From: an uncultured Paracoccaceae bacterium
Lineage (GTDB): Bacteria; Pseudomonadota; Alphaproteobacteria; Rhodobacterales; Rhodobacteraceae
DNA: 64,000 nt
Direction of reading: 5' to 3'
Assembly: GCA_937920555.1 (NCBI GenBank)
Contig: CAKZTM010000004.1
Span: 39,364 to 103,363 of the forward strand
Made by a program: the position numbers and the translations under genes. The notes beneath the pieces are model-generated. The model did not search any database. It saw only the letters and a list, made by a program, of their open reading frames with translations, and was not told the origin of the DNA. How positions within the stretch are numbered: position 1 is the stretch's first letter; the number at the start of each line of letters is the position of its first letter. Shown here one piece after another: positions 39,584-48,652 of the stretch.

Positions 39584-40657
39584 TCACCGCCCGGCAATGC
39601 GGTCAATCCGCCGGGCCATCTGGACCGCCTCATCTGCGCGGAGCCGCCCCATCTCCATGGCAATCTCCCACACCCCGCCACCGGGCACAGGCACAAGATT
39701 GCCCTTCGCCTTCTCCGCCAGATACCCCTCCACACCGGCAGTGGCCGGAAACGCTATCCCCAAACCTTGCTGATCATCCGTGCGACAAATCCAGCGTCCA
39801 GCAACCGGGCAGACCCGCCCGTCATAAGAAATATAATCCGCAGCCCCGTCCGTGTGGCGCTGCATCGCATGCGCCCAGCCGTCCCCGTCAACCGCCATAT
39901 CGATGGAAAAAACAATCTCAGGATCAAACGCCAAATCGGCCCTGAGAACGTGATGCAATGACGGCTCATCCACCAGCGCCTTTATGAAATCCATGTACCC
40001 GTCAGGCACCGAGATATGCGACGGCACAGAGGTGCGCACCCGCACCGCACCCGCCGTATAAGGGGCTGAATAAATCAACTCACCACCATCTTGGGGGCGA
40101 AAATTCGCATGGCCCAAATACATCAAATCCATGCTGGCCGTGCGCCGGTTTTCAACCTGCAACCGCACATCACAAGCCGCCACACCGGTGCGCACCGTCA
40201 CCTCAGATGTCGCCAGATAATGCACCGTGAATGCAACCCGGTGCTGATAGGTGCCACCAAGGGTCACGGCCCCGTCCTCCACCAAAAGATAGGCCGTCTG
40301 GAACCGCGCATTTGGCATTTCACCGTGCAACGGATGGGTGTCATCAGGCGACGGCCCACCCATCGCCGTCATGCCGCAATGAATGAAAAACGCGCCATAA
40401 GTCTCAAGATAGGCTTGCGTATCGACAGGCTCTTCAAACATCGACCCCATGGTCACGTCGACCCCGTCAAAAGCCGCCCGCCAAATTTGCTGACCCTTGA
40501 ACGGCAGGATAATCAGCGCGCACCTGTCCGAGACGACACGAAGCGCCGCAATCCCCGATCCGTACCGAAACGTGGAAACCGTGATGTCGCCTGCCGTGAC
40601 CAAAACGGTCTCCTTGGCCCCGAACATCGCATCGCTGAGTTCAATTCGTGCAGACAT
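39584..40657 (-). CDS. DUF4432 family, aldose-1-epimerase-like protein
   Basis: A 357-residue protein. ATG 40657 (MSARIELSD) is chosen for the GAGGA box just upstream; a longer TTG-initiated frame has none. The GFFIHCGMTAMGGPSPDDTHPLHGEMP-like region (~90-117: FFIHCG, GPSPDDTHPLHGE) and the beta-rich body fit the galactose-mutarotase-like fold of DUF4432. Such proteins bind sugars. It is the last gene of the E1 operon, 60 bp after the SorC regulator. Confidence 0.75.
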   Translation of the reverse strand: MSARIELSDAMFGAKETVLVTAGDITVSTFRYGSGIAALRVVSDRCALIILPFKGQQIWRAAFDGVDVTMGSMFEEPVDTQAYLETYGAFFIHCGMTAMGGPSPDDTHPLHGEMPNARFQTAYLLVEDGAVTLGGTYQHRVAFTVHYLATSEVTVRTGVAACDVRLQVENRRTASMDLMYLGHANFRPQDGGELIYSAPYTAGAVRVRTSVPSHISVPDGYMDFIKALVDEPSLHHVLRADLAFDPEIVFSIDMAVDGDGWAHAMQRHTDGAADYISYDGRVCPVAGRWICRTDDQQGLGIAFPATAGVEGYLAEKAKGNLVPVPGGGVWEIAMEMGRLRADEAVQMARRIDRIAGR

Positions 40658-40717
40658 CACATCCTCGCCCTGCCATTTCGCCTCAACCCTGATACGCAGG
40701 CCCGCGCAACGCAAGCC

Positions 40718-41641
40718 CTAGCGCGCAAGCAAGCCCAGCGCCGCGGCTTCATCGGTGATCAGCGTGTTTGCATCCAGCCGCATGAGAGCCGCGCGAAGGG
40801 CCACAACCCGGTCCGCCCCCCCCGTGGCCAAAACCACATTTTTGGCCGAGGCTACCGTGTCAAGATCAACCGACATGGTGCGTGCCGCAATCCCATGCGC
40901 CACCGTGCTGCCCTGAACATCCAGAAAATTGCACATCACGTCACACACGGCCCCCGCAGCGACCAATTCCGCGTAAGCACCGGCGGGCACCAAATCTTGC
41001 GCCAGCGATGACCCACCGGCGCCAATGTCACCGCAACTGACCACAGCCATATCCAACGCACCGGCCAGCTCAAAGACGCGGTCGAGCCCGCAAGCCTCCA
41101 ACAAAGCCGTCTTGGTGCCCGGACTGTCCACAAAAACAGGCGATAAAAACAGGTAACAGGCCGCATCCATGAGCGCTGCCAACCGCCAGGAAAACTCTAC
41201 CGGATTGATCTGCGCGGGATGGATCACGCCGCCCAAAAGCGACACCACCTCCACCCGCTCCAAAGCCCCCGGCACAAATGTCGATAAGGCCGCATCAAGG
41301 GTGCGCCCCCAACCGACGCCGACGGTCATATCACTGCTGATTGTCTGCGACAGATAAGTGCCCAATGCCGCGCCGACCGCAACCGCCGGGTTGTCCGCCG
41401 AGGGCACAACAATCGCCCGCGACACCCCAAACGCATCCTCCAGCGCAAGGCCCAACTCCACGCATTCGCTCACATCATCCTTGACCCAAACCCGCACTTC
41501 GCGCCTGCGCCGGGCCTCTTCAAGCATGCGAATAACCGTGGCCCGCGACACACCCAACCGGTCCGCCACCGCCGCTTGGGTCAGGCCCTGATTGTGATAA
41601 AGCCAAGCCGCCCGCAACCGCTGAGACGTCGCATCCGCCAT
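40718..41641 (-). CDS. SorC/DeoR-type sugar-binding transcriptional regulator
   Basis: A 307-residue protein. The HTH spans ~18-45 (YHNQGLTQAAVADRLGVSRATVIRMLEEARRR). The effector domain (~60-305) carries SorC-family segments: VGVGWGRTLDAA, VVSLLGGV, LFLSPVFVDSP, SCGDIGAGGSS, and AHGIAARTMSVDL. Members respond to phosphorylated or free sugars. ATG 41641 is 1 bp after the hydrolase stop; a GTG at 41653 is the alternative. The 12-bp inverted repeat before the E1 gene is its probable operator. Confidence 0.85.
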   Translation of the reverse strand: MADATSQRLRAAWLYHNQGLTQAAVADRLGVSRATVIRMLEEARRRREVRVWVKDDVSECVELGLALEDAFGVSRAIVVPSADNPAVAVGAALGTYLSQTISSDMTVGVGWGRTLDAALSTFVPGALERVEVVSLLGGVIHPAQINPVEFSWRLAALMDAACYLFLSPVFVDSPGTKTALLEACGLDRVFELAGALDMAVVSCGDIGAGGSSLAQDLVPAGAYAELVAAGAVCDVMCNFLDVQGSTVAHGIAARTMSVDLDTVASAKNVVLATGGADRVVALRAALMRLDANTLITDEAAALGLLAR

Positions 41642-41642
41642 C

Positions 41643-42362
41643 TTATCCCGCACCCAAAGCGGCGCGGCAAATCCGGTTCACATCCGCCATGGCCTCCGCT
41701 TGCGGCAGATGCCCGACCCGTGCCAATAGGTGATAATCCTTCACCGGGGCCTGCTCAGGCGGGCTGTTCACCGCATCCTCTGCCCCCCAAATCACCGTCA
41801 TGGGAACATCATTGGGGATCGCCTGCGCATCCCGAACACCGCGAAGACCGCCCGCGATTTTGCGCAACGCCTCGCGCCGTCCGGGCACCGCCAAACTGCC
41901 CAGCACATGCCCGACCATCTGACGGGCGATCAGGCGCGGGTTGGCCACCAGCAGCTTGAGCAGCGCAAAGCCGTCATCTTCGGTCTCAATCTCCGGCAGC
42001 TTTCGCAAGAATTCACTGTTCACATCCCGACCAAGCCCCGCAGGCGCGATCAAAACCGCACGGCTGACAAGCCCGCGCCGGGCAAGCTCAAGCGCAATCG
42101 CCCCGCCCATGGAATGACCGACAACCCCAAAGGGCGGTGTGAACTCCAAACCGGCCACAACCGCATCCGCAAGCGCGCCCACAGTGCCGTCCCCAACATC
42201 GTTAGAGGCACTCCCATGTCCGGGCAAATCCACCGCCCAGACCGAAAACGCATCCGTCAGGGCCGATGAGGTCAGCGACCAGCCAAGCCGATCAGCACCA
42301 AATCCGTGGATCATTAAAACCGGCGGGCCAACACCGCCAAGGTGATGAAAGACCGCGCTCAT
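41643..42362 (-). CDS. Alpha/beta hydrolase (AcoC C-terminal-domain type)
   Basis: A 239-residue alpha/beta hydrolase. HGFGADRLGW (oxyanion region, ~19-28), nucleophile elbow GHSMGG with Ser84, WGAEDAV with the acid (~198), and RVGHLPQAE with the His (~222). It resembles the hydrolase half of AcoC, the E2 of acetoin-cleaving complexes, in which a lipoyl domain precedes it in one chain. Here the lipoyl domain is the gene just upstream, joined by a 4-bp overlap. Confidence 0.8.
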   Translation of the reverse strand: MSAVFHHLGGVGPPVLMIHGFGADRLGWSLTSSALTDAFSVWAVDLPGHGSASNDVGDGTVGALADAVVAGLEFTPPFGVVGHSMGGAIALELARRGLVSRAVLIAPAGLGRDVNSEFLRKLPEIETEDDGFALLKLLVANPRLIARQMVGHVLGSLAVPGRREALRKIAGGLRGVRDAQAIPNDVPMTVIWGAEDAVNSPPEQAPVKDYHLLARVGHLPQAEAMADVNRICRAALGAG

Positions 42363-42598
42363 GCAGTCTCGATCACCGTCAGGGTCGCGCCCACTTCGGC
42401 AATTTCACCCTCACCGAGCACAATTGCCCCCATGACCCCGGCCACCGGCGCTTCCAACTCCATCGCCATTTTGGTGGTGGTGATCATCACCAAAGGCTCG
42501 CCCGCCTCCACCGTGTCACCGGGCGCATGCAACCACTCGGTCACTTCGGCCTCGGTAATTTCATTGCCCAGCTGGGGCACCAGTAACGGTGTGCTCAT
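42359..42598 (-). CDS. Free-standing lipoyl-domain protein (split E2)
   Basis: A 79-residue single biotinyl/lipoyl domain. The modified Lys is Lys43 in ITTTKMAMELEAP. E2 lipoyl domains usually have E-x-D-K-A; this one has TTKMA, and biotin domains have A-M-K-M, so the motif sits between them; the partners favour lipoyl. ATG 42598 (MSTPLLVPQ) has a good ribosome site (AAGGAG) nearby; upstream codons overlap E1. Coupled to the hydrolase by a 4-bp overlap. Confidence 0.82.
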   Translation of the reverse strand: MSTPLLVPQLGNEITEAEVTEWLHAPGDTVEAGEPLVMITTTKMAMELEAPVAGVMGAIVLGEGEIAEVGATLTVIETA

Positions 42599-42608
42599 GG
42601 GGTTCTCC

Positions 42609-45041
42609 TTAAAGCCCGTGTTTCGCCAAATCGCGGTCATCCCAATTGCGAATGCCGCGCTTATTCACCCTCTTGGAGGGGTAAAACTCCGACGTCACCA
42701 CGTCGATCACATCATTGACCTGCGGAAAGAACGTGTCCTCCATATCCGCCCCCGGCACGATCCAGTTGGGCGCGCCAATCACCCTTGGCGCCGCCTTCAA
42801 ATCGGAAAATCCAAAGCGCGAAATATTGGCCGCGAGGGTCATCGCAAAACTGCCGCGCTCATTGGCCTCGGTCATTACCACCAGATGCCCGGTCTTCTTG
42901 ATCGACGCCAAAACCGGGGCATAATCAAACGGCACCAAACTGCGCACATCAATCACTTCCGCCGACAGACCCAACGTCTCCAATTCCTCCGCCGCCGCCA
43001 GCGCAGGGTACAAAGATGGCCCAATGGTCAACACCGTCAGGTCCGATCCCTCCCGCTTCACATCCGGCGTGCCCATGGCAATTTTGTAATATGCCTCAGG
43101 CACCTCGCGGAATTGCTCGACCTTATCGTAAAGCCGCTGGCTTTCAAAAAACACCACCGGATCATTGGATGACAAGGCTGAGGCCATCAGCCCCTTCGCG
43201 TCATAAGCCGTGGCCGGATAAACCACCTTGAGCCCCGGAATATGCGCCACCAGCGAGGTCCAGTCTTGGCTATGTTGCGCCCCGTATTTGGACCCGACAG
43301 AACAGCGCAACACCACAGGCATTTTCAAAACACCCGCCGACATGGCCTGCCATTTGGACATTTGGTTGAAAATCTCGTCCCCCGCACGGCCAATAAAATC
43401 ACCATACATCAACTCCACAAGGGACCGCCCGCCCTCCAGCGCATGACCCACCGCAGTGGCCACAATCGCGGCCTCCGAGATAGGCGCGTTGAACAACCGG
43501 TCATGGGGCAGGAAATCGGCCAAGCCTTTGTAAACACCGAACGCGCCGCCCCAGTCCCGACATTCCTCACCGTAAGCCACCAAGCGGGCGTCATGGGTCA
43601 TGTGGTGCAAAATCGCCTCGTAAAGCCCGTCCCTAATGGTGACCGCGCGAAGCGGCGACAAGGGACCGTCGGGGCCAATGCCAAACCGCGCCTTGCGCTT
43701 GATCTGCCGAAACGTAGCAGAACCTTCAGGCGATAGGCCCTCGATGGGGCCACCAAGCGTGATGTCTTGGTCGGAGAACATCTTGCGCCCGATCAGTGTC
43801 GGGTCACCGGCCACATCCACAGGCGGCGCTACAGCCGGGTCAACCGCCAAACGGGTGACACCCTCGATCAGGGCAGCCACGTCTGCGCGCATCGCCTCCA
43901 CCTCGGCCGCGTCCATGACACCAGCGCCGGTCATTTCAGCAGCAAAAAGGGCGATCGGATCCTGTGCCTCCCAAGCCTTCATTTCCTCGCGCGACCGATA
44001 GGCGTTCACATCCGTGGTCGAATGGCCCGAATAGCGGTAGCACTCCACATCCAACAATGCAGGCCCTTTGCCCGCCACCAGTAGCGCGCGCTTTCGCGCC
44101 ACCGCATCAGCCACCGCCAGCGGATTGGTGCCATCCACGGTTTCGGCATGCGCGGAGGCGGCATTCACAGCCGCACCGATGCGACTCAGGCGGTCCCAGC
44201 CCATGGTCTCGCCGATGGTTTGCCCGCCCATCGCATAAAAATTGTTGGTGAAGAAAAACAGGATCGGCAAGCCGCCCTTGTCCGCCCAGAGCCGGTCAAA
44301 TTGCGCCATGGCCGCAAAATTCATGGCCTCCCAAACAGGGCCACACCCGGTGGAGCCGTCACCCGCGTGGGCCACACAAATACTGGACGAACCGGCCCGC
44401 TTTTTGTGCAAGGCAGCGCCCGTGGCAATCCCCGCTGACGCGCCCACAATGGCATTGTTGGGATAGGCCCCAAAGGGCGGGAAAAACGCGTGCATGGACC
44501 CGCCCATACCACCATTAAACCCGTTCGAACGCATGAAAATCTCGCTCAAAAATCCAAACAACAAAAAACGTTCCGCATGGGCTTTTCCGCCCGGTCCGTG
44601 TGCCACCGCATCACGCACCGCACCGCCTTGCTCAGCGGCCATAATGGCCTCAAGAGCCTCCACATCCAGATGATCAATCGCCGCCAAGCCTTTGGCGATA
44701 AACTCTCCGTGGGAGCGGTGCGATCCGTAAATGTGATCCTCCGCCCGGTAGCCCAAAGCCGCGCCAACGGCGGCCGCCTCCTGCCCGATGGAAAGATGGG
44801 CCGGACCCTTGTAAAGATACGCGATGCCGGCGTAAGCCCCGGTCGCTTTGAACGACGCCAGCATAGATTCGAACTCGCGGATGATCATCATGTGCCGCAA
44901 GACCGCGCGCAATTGTGCCCCCCCTCGGGCCTCAACCTCATCGGCAAAAGGCGTTGCATAGGCATGAAGATCAACAGCCGCGAACGCCAAACGTCCCGCC
45001 GATTGGGTCTGCTCAGGATCAACGACAATGGATTTAGGCAT
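42609..45041 (-). CDS. 2-oxoacid (acetoin-type) dehydrogenase E1, fused alpha and beta subunits
   Basis: An 810-residue thiamine-diphosphate enzyme. The alpha half (~45-420) holds the ThDP motif GDGSTGCG (227-) closed by NN (266-267), plus HLSIGQEAAAVG, GSHRSHGEF and YSGHSTTDV. The beta half (~475-805) holds GEECRDWGGAFGV, ISEAAIVATAVGHAL, LMYGDFIGRAGDEIFNQMSKW and VIDVRSLVPFDY. ATG 45041 lies 8 nt after GGAG; a GTG at 45050 overlaps that box. It heads the operon E1, lipoyl, hydrolase, SorC, DUF4432. No E3 gene is present, so a shared lipoamide dehydrogenase elsewhere must serve. Confidence 0.88.
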   Translation of the reverse strand: MPKSIVVDPEQTQSAGRLAFAAVDLHAYATPFADEVEARGGAQLRAVLRHMMIIREFESMLASFKATGAYAGIAYLYKGPAHLSIGQEAAAVGAALGYRAEDHIYGSHRSHGEFIAKGLAAIDHLDVEALEAIMAAEQGGAVRDAVAHGPGGKAHAERFLLFGFLSEIFMRSNGFNGGMGGSMHAFFPPFGAYPNNAIVGASAGIATGAALHKKRAGSSSICVAHAGDGSTGCGPVWEAMNFAAMAQFDRLWADKGGLPILFFFTNNFYAMGGQTIGETMGWDRLSRIGAAVNAASAHAETVDGTNPLAVADAVARKRALLVAGKGPALLDVECYRYSGHSTTDVNAYRSREEMKAWEAQDPIALFAAEMTGAGVMDAAEVEAMRADVAALIEGVTRLAVDPAVAPPVDVAGDPTLIGRKMFSDQDITLGGPIEGLSPEGSATFRQIKRKARFGIGPDGPLSPLRAVTIRDGLYEAILHHMTHDARLVAYGEECRDWGGAFGVYKGLADFLPHDRLFNAPISEAAIVATAVGHALEGGRSLVELMYGDFIGRAGDEIFNQMSKWQAMSAGVLKMPVVLRCSVGSKYGAQHSQDWTSLVAHIPGLKVVYPATAYDAKGLMASALSSNDPVVFFESQRLYDKVEQFREVPEAYYKIAMGTPDVKREGSDLTVLTIGPSLYPALAAAEELETLGLSAEVIDVRSLVPFDYAPVLASIKKTGHLVVMTEANERGSFAMTLAANISRFGFSDLKAAPRVIGAPNWIVPGADMEDTFFPQVNDVIDVVTSEFYPSKRVNKRGIRNWDDRDLAKHGL

Positions 45042-45090
45042 GGACAGCACTCCAACATACGGGGGGGTCTGTCCGATTACCTACATGAGA

Positions 45091-45126
45091 TGCAACATAT
45101 GTCAACGAATAGAAACATAAGTTGCA
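45091..45126. promoter_or_regulatory. 12-bp inverted repeat before the E1 operon, candidate SorC operator
   Basis: TGCAACATATGT (45091-45102) and, inverted, TGCAACTTATGT (complement of 45115-45126) differ at one base and are separated by 12 bp. The pair begins 50 bp upstream of the E1 start codon. Large inverted repeats near the promoter are typical for SorC/DeoR regulators, and one is encoded in the operon. Confidence 0.6.
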
Positions 45127-45147
45127 AAACTCGATCCGACCCGCAGC

Positions 45148-46428
45148 CTATCCAGGTCCGTTTTCGCGCAACACATGCCCGGCCAAATAGAGCGACCCGC
45201 AAATCAAAATGCGCGCATGGGGTGCATCCGCGATGATCCTCGCAATGGCCGCACGCACGCTATCGGCCTGCGCCGCCTCAAACCCCACATCCCGTGCCGC
45301 CGCAACGGTTTGCGCCGCCGATAGCGTTGCCGCCTCGCCGGGAATGGACACGGCCAACAAATGCGACGATACCGCGCCGAGCGGCTCCAAATAGGCCCGA
45401 ACATCCTTGGTGTTGAGCATCCCGCAGATCAAATGCAAAGGCCGCCCGTCCAACCGCCCCAAAGCCTCCGACAAGGCGTGACCGGCCGCAGCATTGTGCC
45501 CGCCATCCAGCCACAACTCCGCCGTGCCGGCAGCCTCCACCAACGCCCCGCGACGCATATGTTGCATCCGCGCGGGCCATTCCGCTTGGCTGACCGCCGC
45601 CGCGCAGGCCGCATCATCCAGCCCAAGCGCGCGCAAACCCGCAATGGCAATCCCGGCATTGTCCACCTGATGCGCCCCGATCAAATTAGGGCGCGGCAAA
45701 TCCAACAGGCCAGCCTCATCTTGGAACACCAAACGGCCATGCTCTTCATAGACCTGCCACTCTTGACCAAATACCGACAAAGGCGCGTCCAACGCATCTG
45801 CCTGCGCCGCGATCACCTCAAGCGCCGCATCTTGTTGCCGACCCACGATGCACGGCACACCGGCCTTGATAATCCCGGCCTTGGCCGCCGCAATCTCTGG
45901 CAAAGTTTCACCCAAATATTGCTGGTGATCGATGGATACGGGCGTGATCGCGGTCAGCGCGGGCTTGGCCACCACATTGGTCGAATCCACATCGCCGCCA
46001 AGCCCCACCTCCAAAATGCAGAAATCCGCAGGATCGCGGGAAAACGCCAGCAAAGCCGCGATGGTCGTGATCTCGAAATAGGTGATGGGCGCGCCGTCAT
46101 TGGCGGTCTCACATTCTTGCAAAACCGCTTGTAATGCAGACTCCGAGATCAACCCCTCCGACAGCCGTATCCGCTCGTGAAACCGCGCCAAATGCGGCGA
46201 GGTGTAAACCTGCACCCGCTGTCCCGCCGCCTCCAAACCGGCCCGGATCATCGCCACGGTCGAGCCCTTGCCATTGGTCCCGGCCACGTGGATCACCGGT
46301 GCCAACTTCTGATGGGGGTTGCCCACAGCCGCCAAAAGCCGCCACATCCGGTCCAAAGACAGATCAATAATCTTGGGGTGCAGCGCCATCAACCGCTCTA
46401 AGATGACGTCACTCTTGGGCGCGCTCAA
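45148..46428 (-). CDS. folC: Folylpolyglutamate synthase / dihydrofolate synthase
   Basis: A 426-residue Mur-ligase-like enzyme adding glutamate to dihydropteroate and folates. Seen: VIHVAGTNGKGSTVAMI, the ATP loop (~47-63), TSPHLARFHERIRL, FEITTIAALLAF, LEVGLGGDVDSTNV (~135), LDGGHNAAAG and LICGMLNTKD. It starts 2 bp after accD, the common accD-folC arrangement. Confidence 0.96.
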   Translation of the reverse strand: MSAPKSDVILERLMALHPKIIDLSLDRMWRLLAAVGNPHQKLAPVIHVAGTNGKGSTVAMIRAGLEAAGQRVQVYTSPHLARFHERIRLSEGLISESALQAVLQECETANDGAPITYFEITTIAALLAFSRDPADFCILEVGLGGDVDSTNVVAKPALTAITPVSIDHQQYLGETLPEIAAAKAGIIKAGVPCIVGRQQDAALEVIAAQADALDAPLSVFGQEWQVYEEHGRLVFQDEAGLLDLPRPNLIGAHQVDNAGIAIAGLRALGLDDAACAAAVSQAEWPARMQHMRRGALVEAAGTAELWLDGGHNAAAGHALSEALGRLDGRPLHLICGMLNTKDVRAYLEPLGAVSSHLLAVSIPGEAATLSAAQTVAAARDVGFEAAQADSVRAAIARIIADAPHARILICGSLYLAGHVLRENGPG

Positions 46429-46430
46429 CC

Positions 46431-47351
46431 TTACTCTGCCGCAGGTGCCGGGGCCGGCGCATCCCCGTCCGCAGGGGCCGGCAAATCACCGATCACTCGG
46501 GGCGGGGCCTTGACCAAAATCCGCAAAATCGTCGCCAACTCGTCGCGAATTTTGGCCCGGTGGGTCACCCGGTCCAACATGCCGTGATCCAACAGATACT
46601 CGGCGCGCTGGAACCCTTCGGGCAACTCCTCGCGAATGGTCTGCTCAATCACCCGCTGACCTGCAAACCCGATCAAGGCATTGGGCTCGGCAATTTGAAC
46701 ATCGCCCAGCATGGCATAAGACGCCGTAACCCCGCCGGTGGTGGGATGGGTCAAAACCACCACAAACGGCAATCCCGCGTCCTTGAGCATTTGGATTGCG
46801 ACGGTCGAGCGCGGCATTTGCATCAAGGACAAAATGCCCTCCTGCATGCGCGCGCCACCCGCCGCTGAAAACAGAATAAACGGCGCTTTGATTTTTACGG
46901 CCCGCTCAACACCGGCAATAATCGCATTGCCAACAGCCATCCCCATGGAGCCGCCCATAAACGCGAAATTTTGCCCCGCAGCGACAACCTTGAGCCGACC
47001 TATCTCGCCCTCGGCCACCAACATCGCATCGCCTTCGCCGGTCTTCTTTTGCGCATCGCGCATCCGCTCAGGGTATTTCTTTTGATCCTTGAAATGCAAA
47101 GGATCCGCCAAAGGCGCAGGCACGTCGATCTCGATGAATGTGCCACCGTCAAAAAGCCCACCAAACCGCTCACGAGGGGTGATGTGCATGTGGTGATCAC
47201 AACTGGGGCATACATTCATGGCGTCTGCCAGCTCGCGGTGAAACAACATGGTTCCACAGGCGTCACATTTCATCCACAAATTATCCGGCACCTCGCGGCG
47301 GGAAAATAACGAGTTGATCTTTGGACGAACGTAGTTCGAGATCCAGTTCAT
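46431..47351 (-). CDS. accD: Acetyl-CoA carboxylase carboxyltransferase subunit beta
   Basis: A 306-residue protein. The zinc ribbon is CDACGTMLFHRELADAMNVCPSC (four Cys, ~29-51). The carboxyltransferase core shows FMGGSMGMAVGNAI, SAAGGARMQEGILSLMQM, VVLTHPTTGGVTASYAMLGD and GFAGQRVIEQTI. It makes malonyl-CoA for fatty acid synthesis with AccA. An Ala/Pro-rich tail (APADGDAPAPAPAAE) ends the chain. Gene order accD-folC. Confidence 0.97.
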   Translation of the reverse strand: MNWISNYVRPKINSLFSRREVPDNLWMKCDACGTMLFHRELADAMNVCPSCDHHMHITPRERFGGLFDGGTFIEIDVPAPLADPLHFKDQKKYPERMRDAQKKTGEGDAMLVAEGEIGRLKVVAAGQNFAFMGGSMGMAVGNAIIAGVERAVKIKAPFILFSAAGGARMQEGILSLMQMPRSTVAIQMLKDAGLPFVVVLTHPTTGGVTASYAMLGDVQIAEPNALIGFAGQRVIEQTIREELPEGFQRAEYLLDHGMLDRVTHRAKIRDELATILRILVKAPPRVIGDLPAPADGDAPAPAPAAE

Positions 47352-47625
47352 AAGATAACGACCCCAATGCCGAAAAAACCCAAGTTTCTCCCTAGATAGT
47401 CCCAGCCCTTGGGCTTTGCAACGGGATCATTGCGAATGCCCGGGGCGCAATAGCCCGAGGCTTTCAATGTTCCCCAAATATCCAATATCCGGGCAGCACC
47501 GCAGACACAGGCTCAAACGGCCAAAGGACCAAAAGCCCCAAATTGTCCCCGTTACATAAAACCGGTTGCACCGCGCGCACAGTGGCCTACCAAAGATAAA
47601 CCGCAACGGGTCAGGCACAGGACCA

Positions 47626-48222
47626 ATGAGCTACGATATCATCACAGCACTGGCCGCATTCGCTTTGGTGACCTCAATCACCCCGGGGCCCAATAACCTT
47701 ATGCTCATGGCCTCAGGGGCGAATTTCGGCTTTCGGCGCACCCTGCCCCATATGCTGGGCGTGGGCATCGGCTTTACGGTGATGATCGTGCTGGTGGGCG
47801 TGGGGCTGGCGCAGATATTTGACACCTACCCGCAAAGCCAAACCGCCCTCAAAATCGCCAGCATTGCCTATCTTTTGTATTTGGCCTGGAAAATTGCCAA
47901 TGCAGCCCCGCCCTCGAAGGCCGAAGGGGCAGGCACCCCGATCACCTTTTTGCAAGCCGCCTTGTTCCAATGGGTCAATCCCAAAGCGTGGTCCATGGCA
48001 TTAACCTCTATCGGGGCTTACGCGCCGGGCAAAGACCTTGGCAGCATTTTGTGGGTCGCAGTGATATTTGGGGCGATCAACCTGCCCGCGGTCAGCAGCT
48101 GGACGATCTTTGGGCAGCAAATGCGCAAATTTCTGACCAGCCCCGCCCGGCTTCAAGTGTTCAATTATACGATGGCCGTTTTGTTAGTGGCGACCCTTTA
48201 TCCGGTTGTGTGGAGCGACTAG
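47626..48222 (+). CDS. LysE-family amino-acid exporter
   Basis: A 198-residue protein of usual LysE/RhtB length with five to six hydrophobic helices. The family signature SITPGPNNLMLMASGANFG is at ~19-37 and WVNPKAWSMAL at ~130. It exports amino acids or derivatives. ATG 47626 (MSYDII) has an AGGA box; upstream codons look non-coding. Its 3' end overlaps the convergent small membrane gene by 62 bp. It is divergent from accD. Confidence 0.88.
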   Translation: MSYDIITALAAFALVTSITPGPNNLMLMASGANFGFRRTLPHMLGVGIGFTVMIVLVGVGLAQIFDTYPQSQTALKIASIAYLLYLAWKIANAAPPSKAEGAGTPITFLQAALFQWVNPKAWSMALTSIGAYAPGKDLGSILWVAVIFGAINLPAVSSWTIFGQQMRKFLTSPARLQVFNYTMAVLLVATLYPVVWSD

Positions 48223-48472
48223 CGCCGGCCAAAGCCGATGCTTTGTGTTTCCAGGCAAGACCCACAATACCGATCACAATCCAGCTGACTTGAATAAGGA
48301 CCGAGGCCAGATTGAAAGCCTCGACCAGCGAGATCAGAACAAATATTGCCGCCAAGATGTTCAACACCACATATCGAAATCCGTTGCCATCAAGAATGCG
48401 AAACTGAAGGGCCGCGAAACTCGCGATATACAAAACAAATCCACAAACCCCGATCATCTGAAAAATACTCAT
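48161..48472 (-). CDS. Small membrane protein, CBU_0592-like
   Basis: A 103-residue protein with three hydrophobic segments: MSIFQMIGVCGFVLYIASFAALQ (~1-23), FRYVVLNILAAIFVLISLVEAF (~31-52) and LASVLIQVSWIVIGIVGLAW (~55-74). The C-terminal ~25 residues are polar. It fits the CBU_0592 family of unknown function. ATG 48472 is the start at the first helix. It overlaps the convergent LysE gene by 62 bp within the polar tail. Confidence 0.6.
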   Translation of the reverse strand: MSIFQMIGVCGFVLYIASFAALQFRILDGNGFRYVVLNILAAIFVLISLVEAFNLASVLIQVSWIVIGIVGLAWKHKASALAGASRSTQPDKGSPLTKRPSYN

Positions 48473-48652
48473 GAAAAAATGCCTTCGTGTATGCGTGTAA
48501 CGCGGGTTTAAGGCCCGCGCGCGCCAAACACCGTGACGCAAATCACTGGAGCAGAAAATTTTCCGTGGCCAGGGGCGATATTCCCCAGCGGCGCCTACCG
48601 TATGCGGCGCGACAGGATCACACGCGCAAACCGGCCGCCTGTAGAAGCCGCC

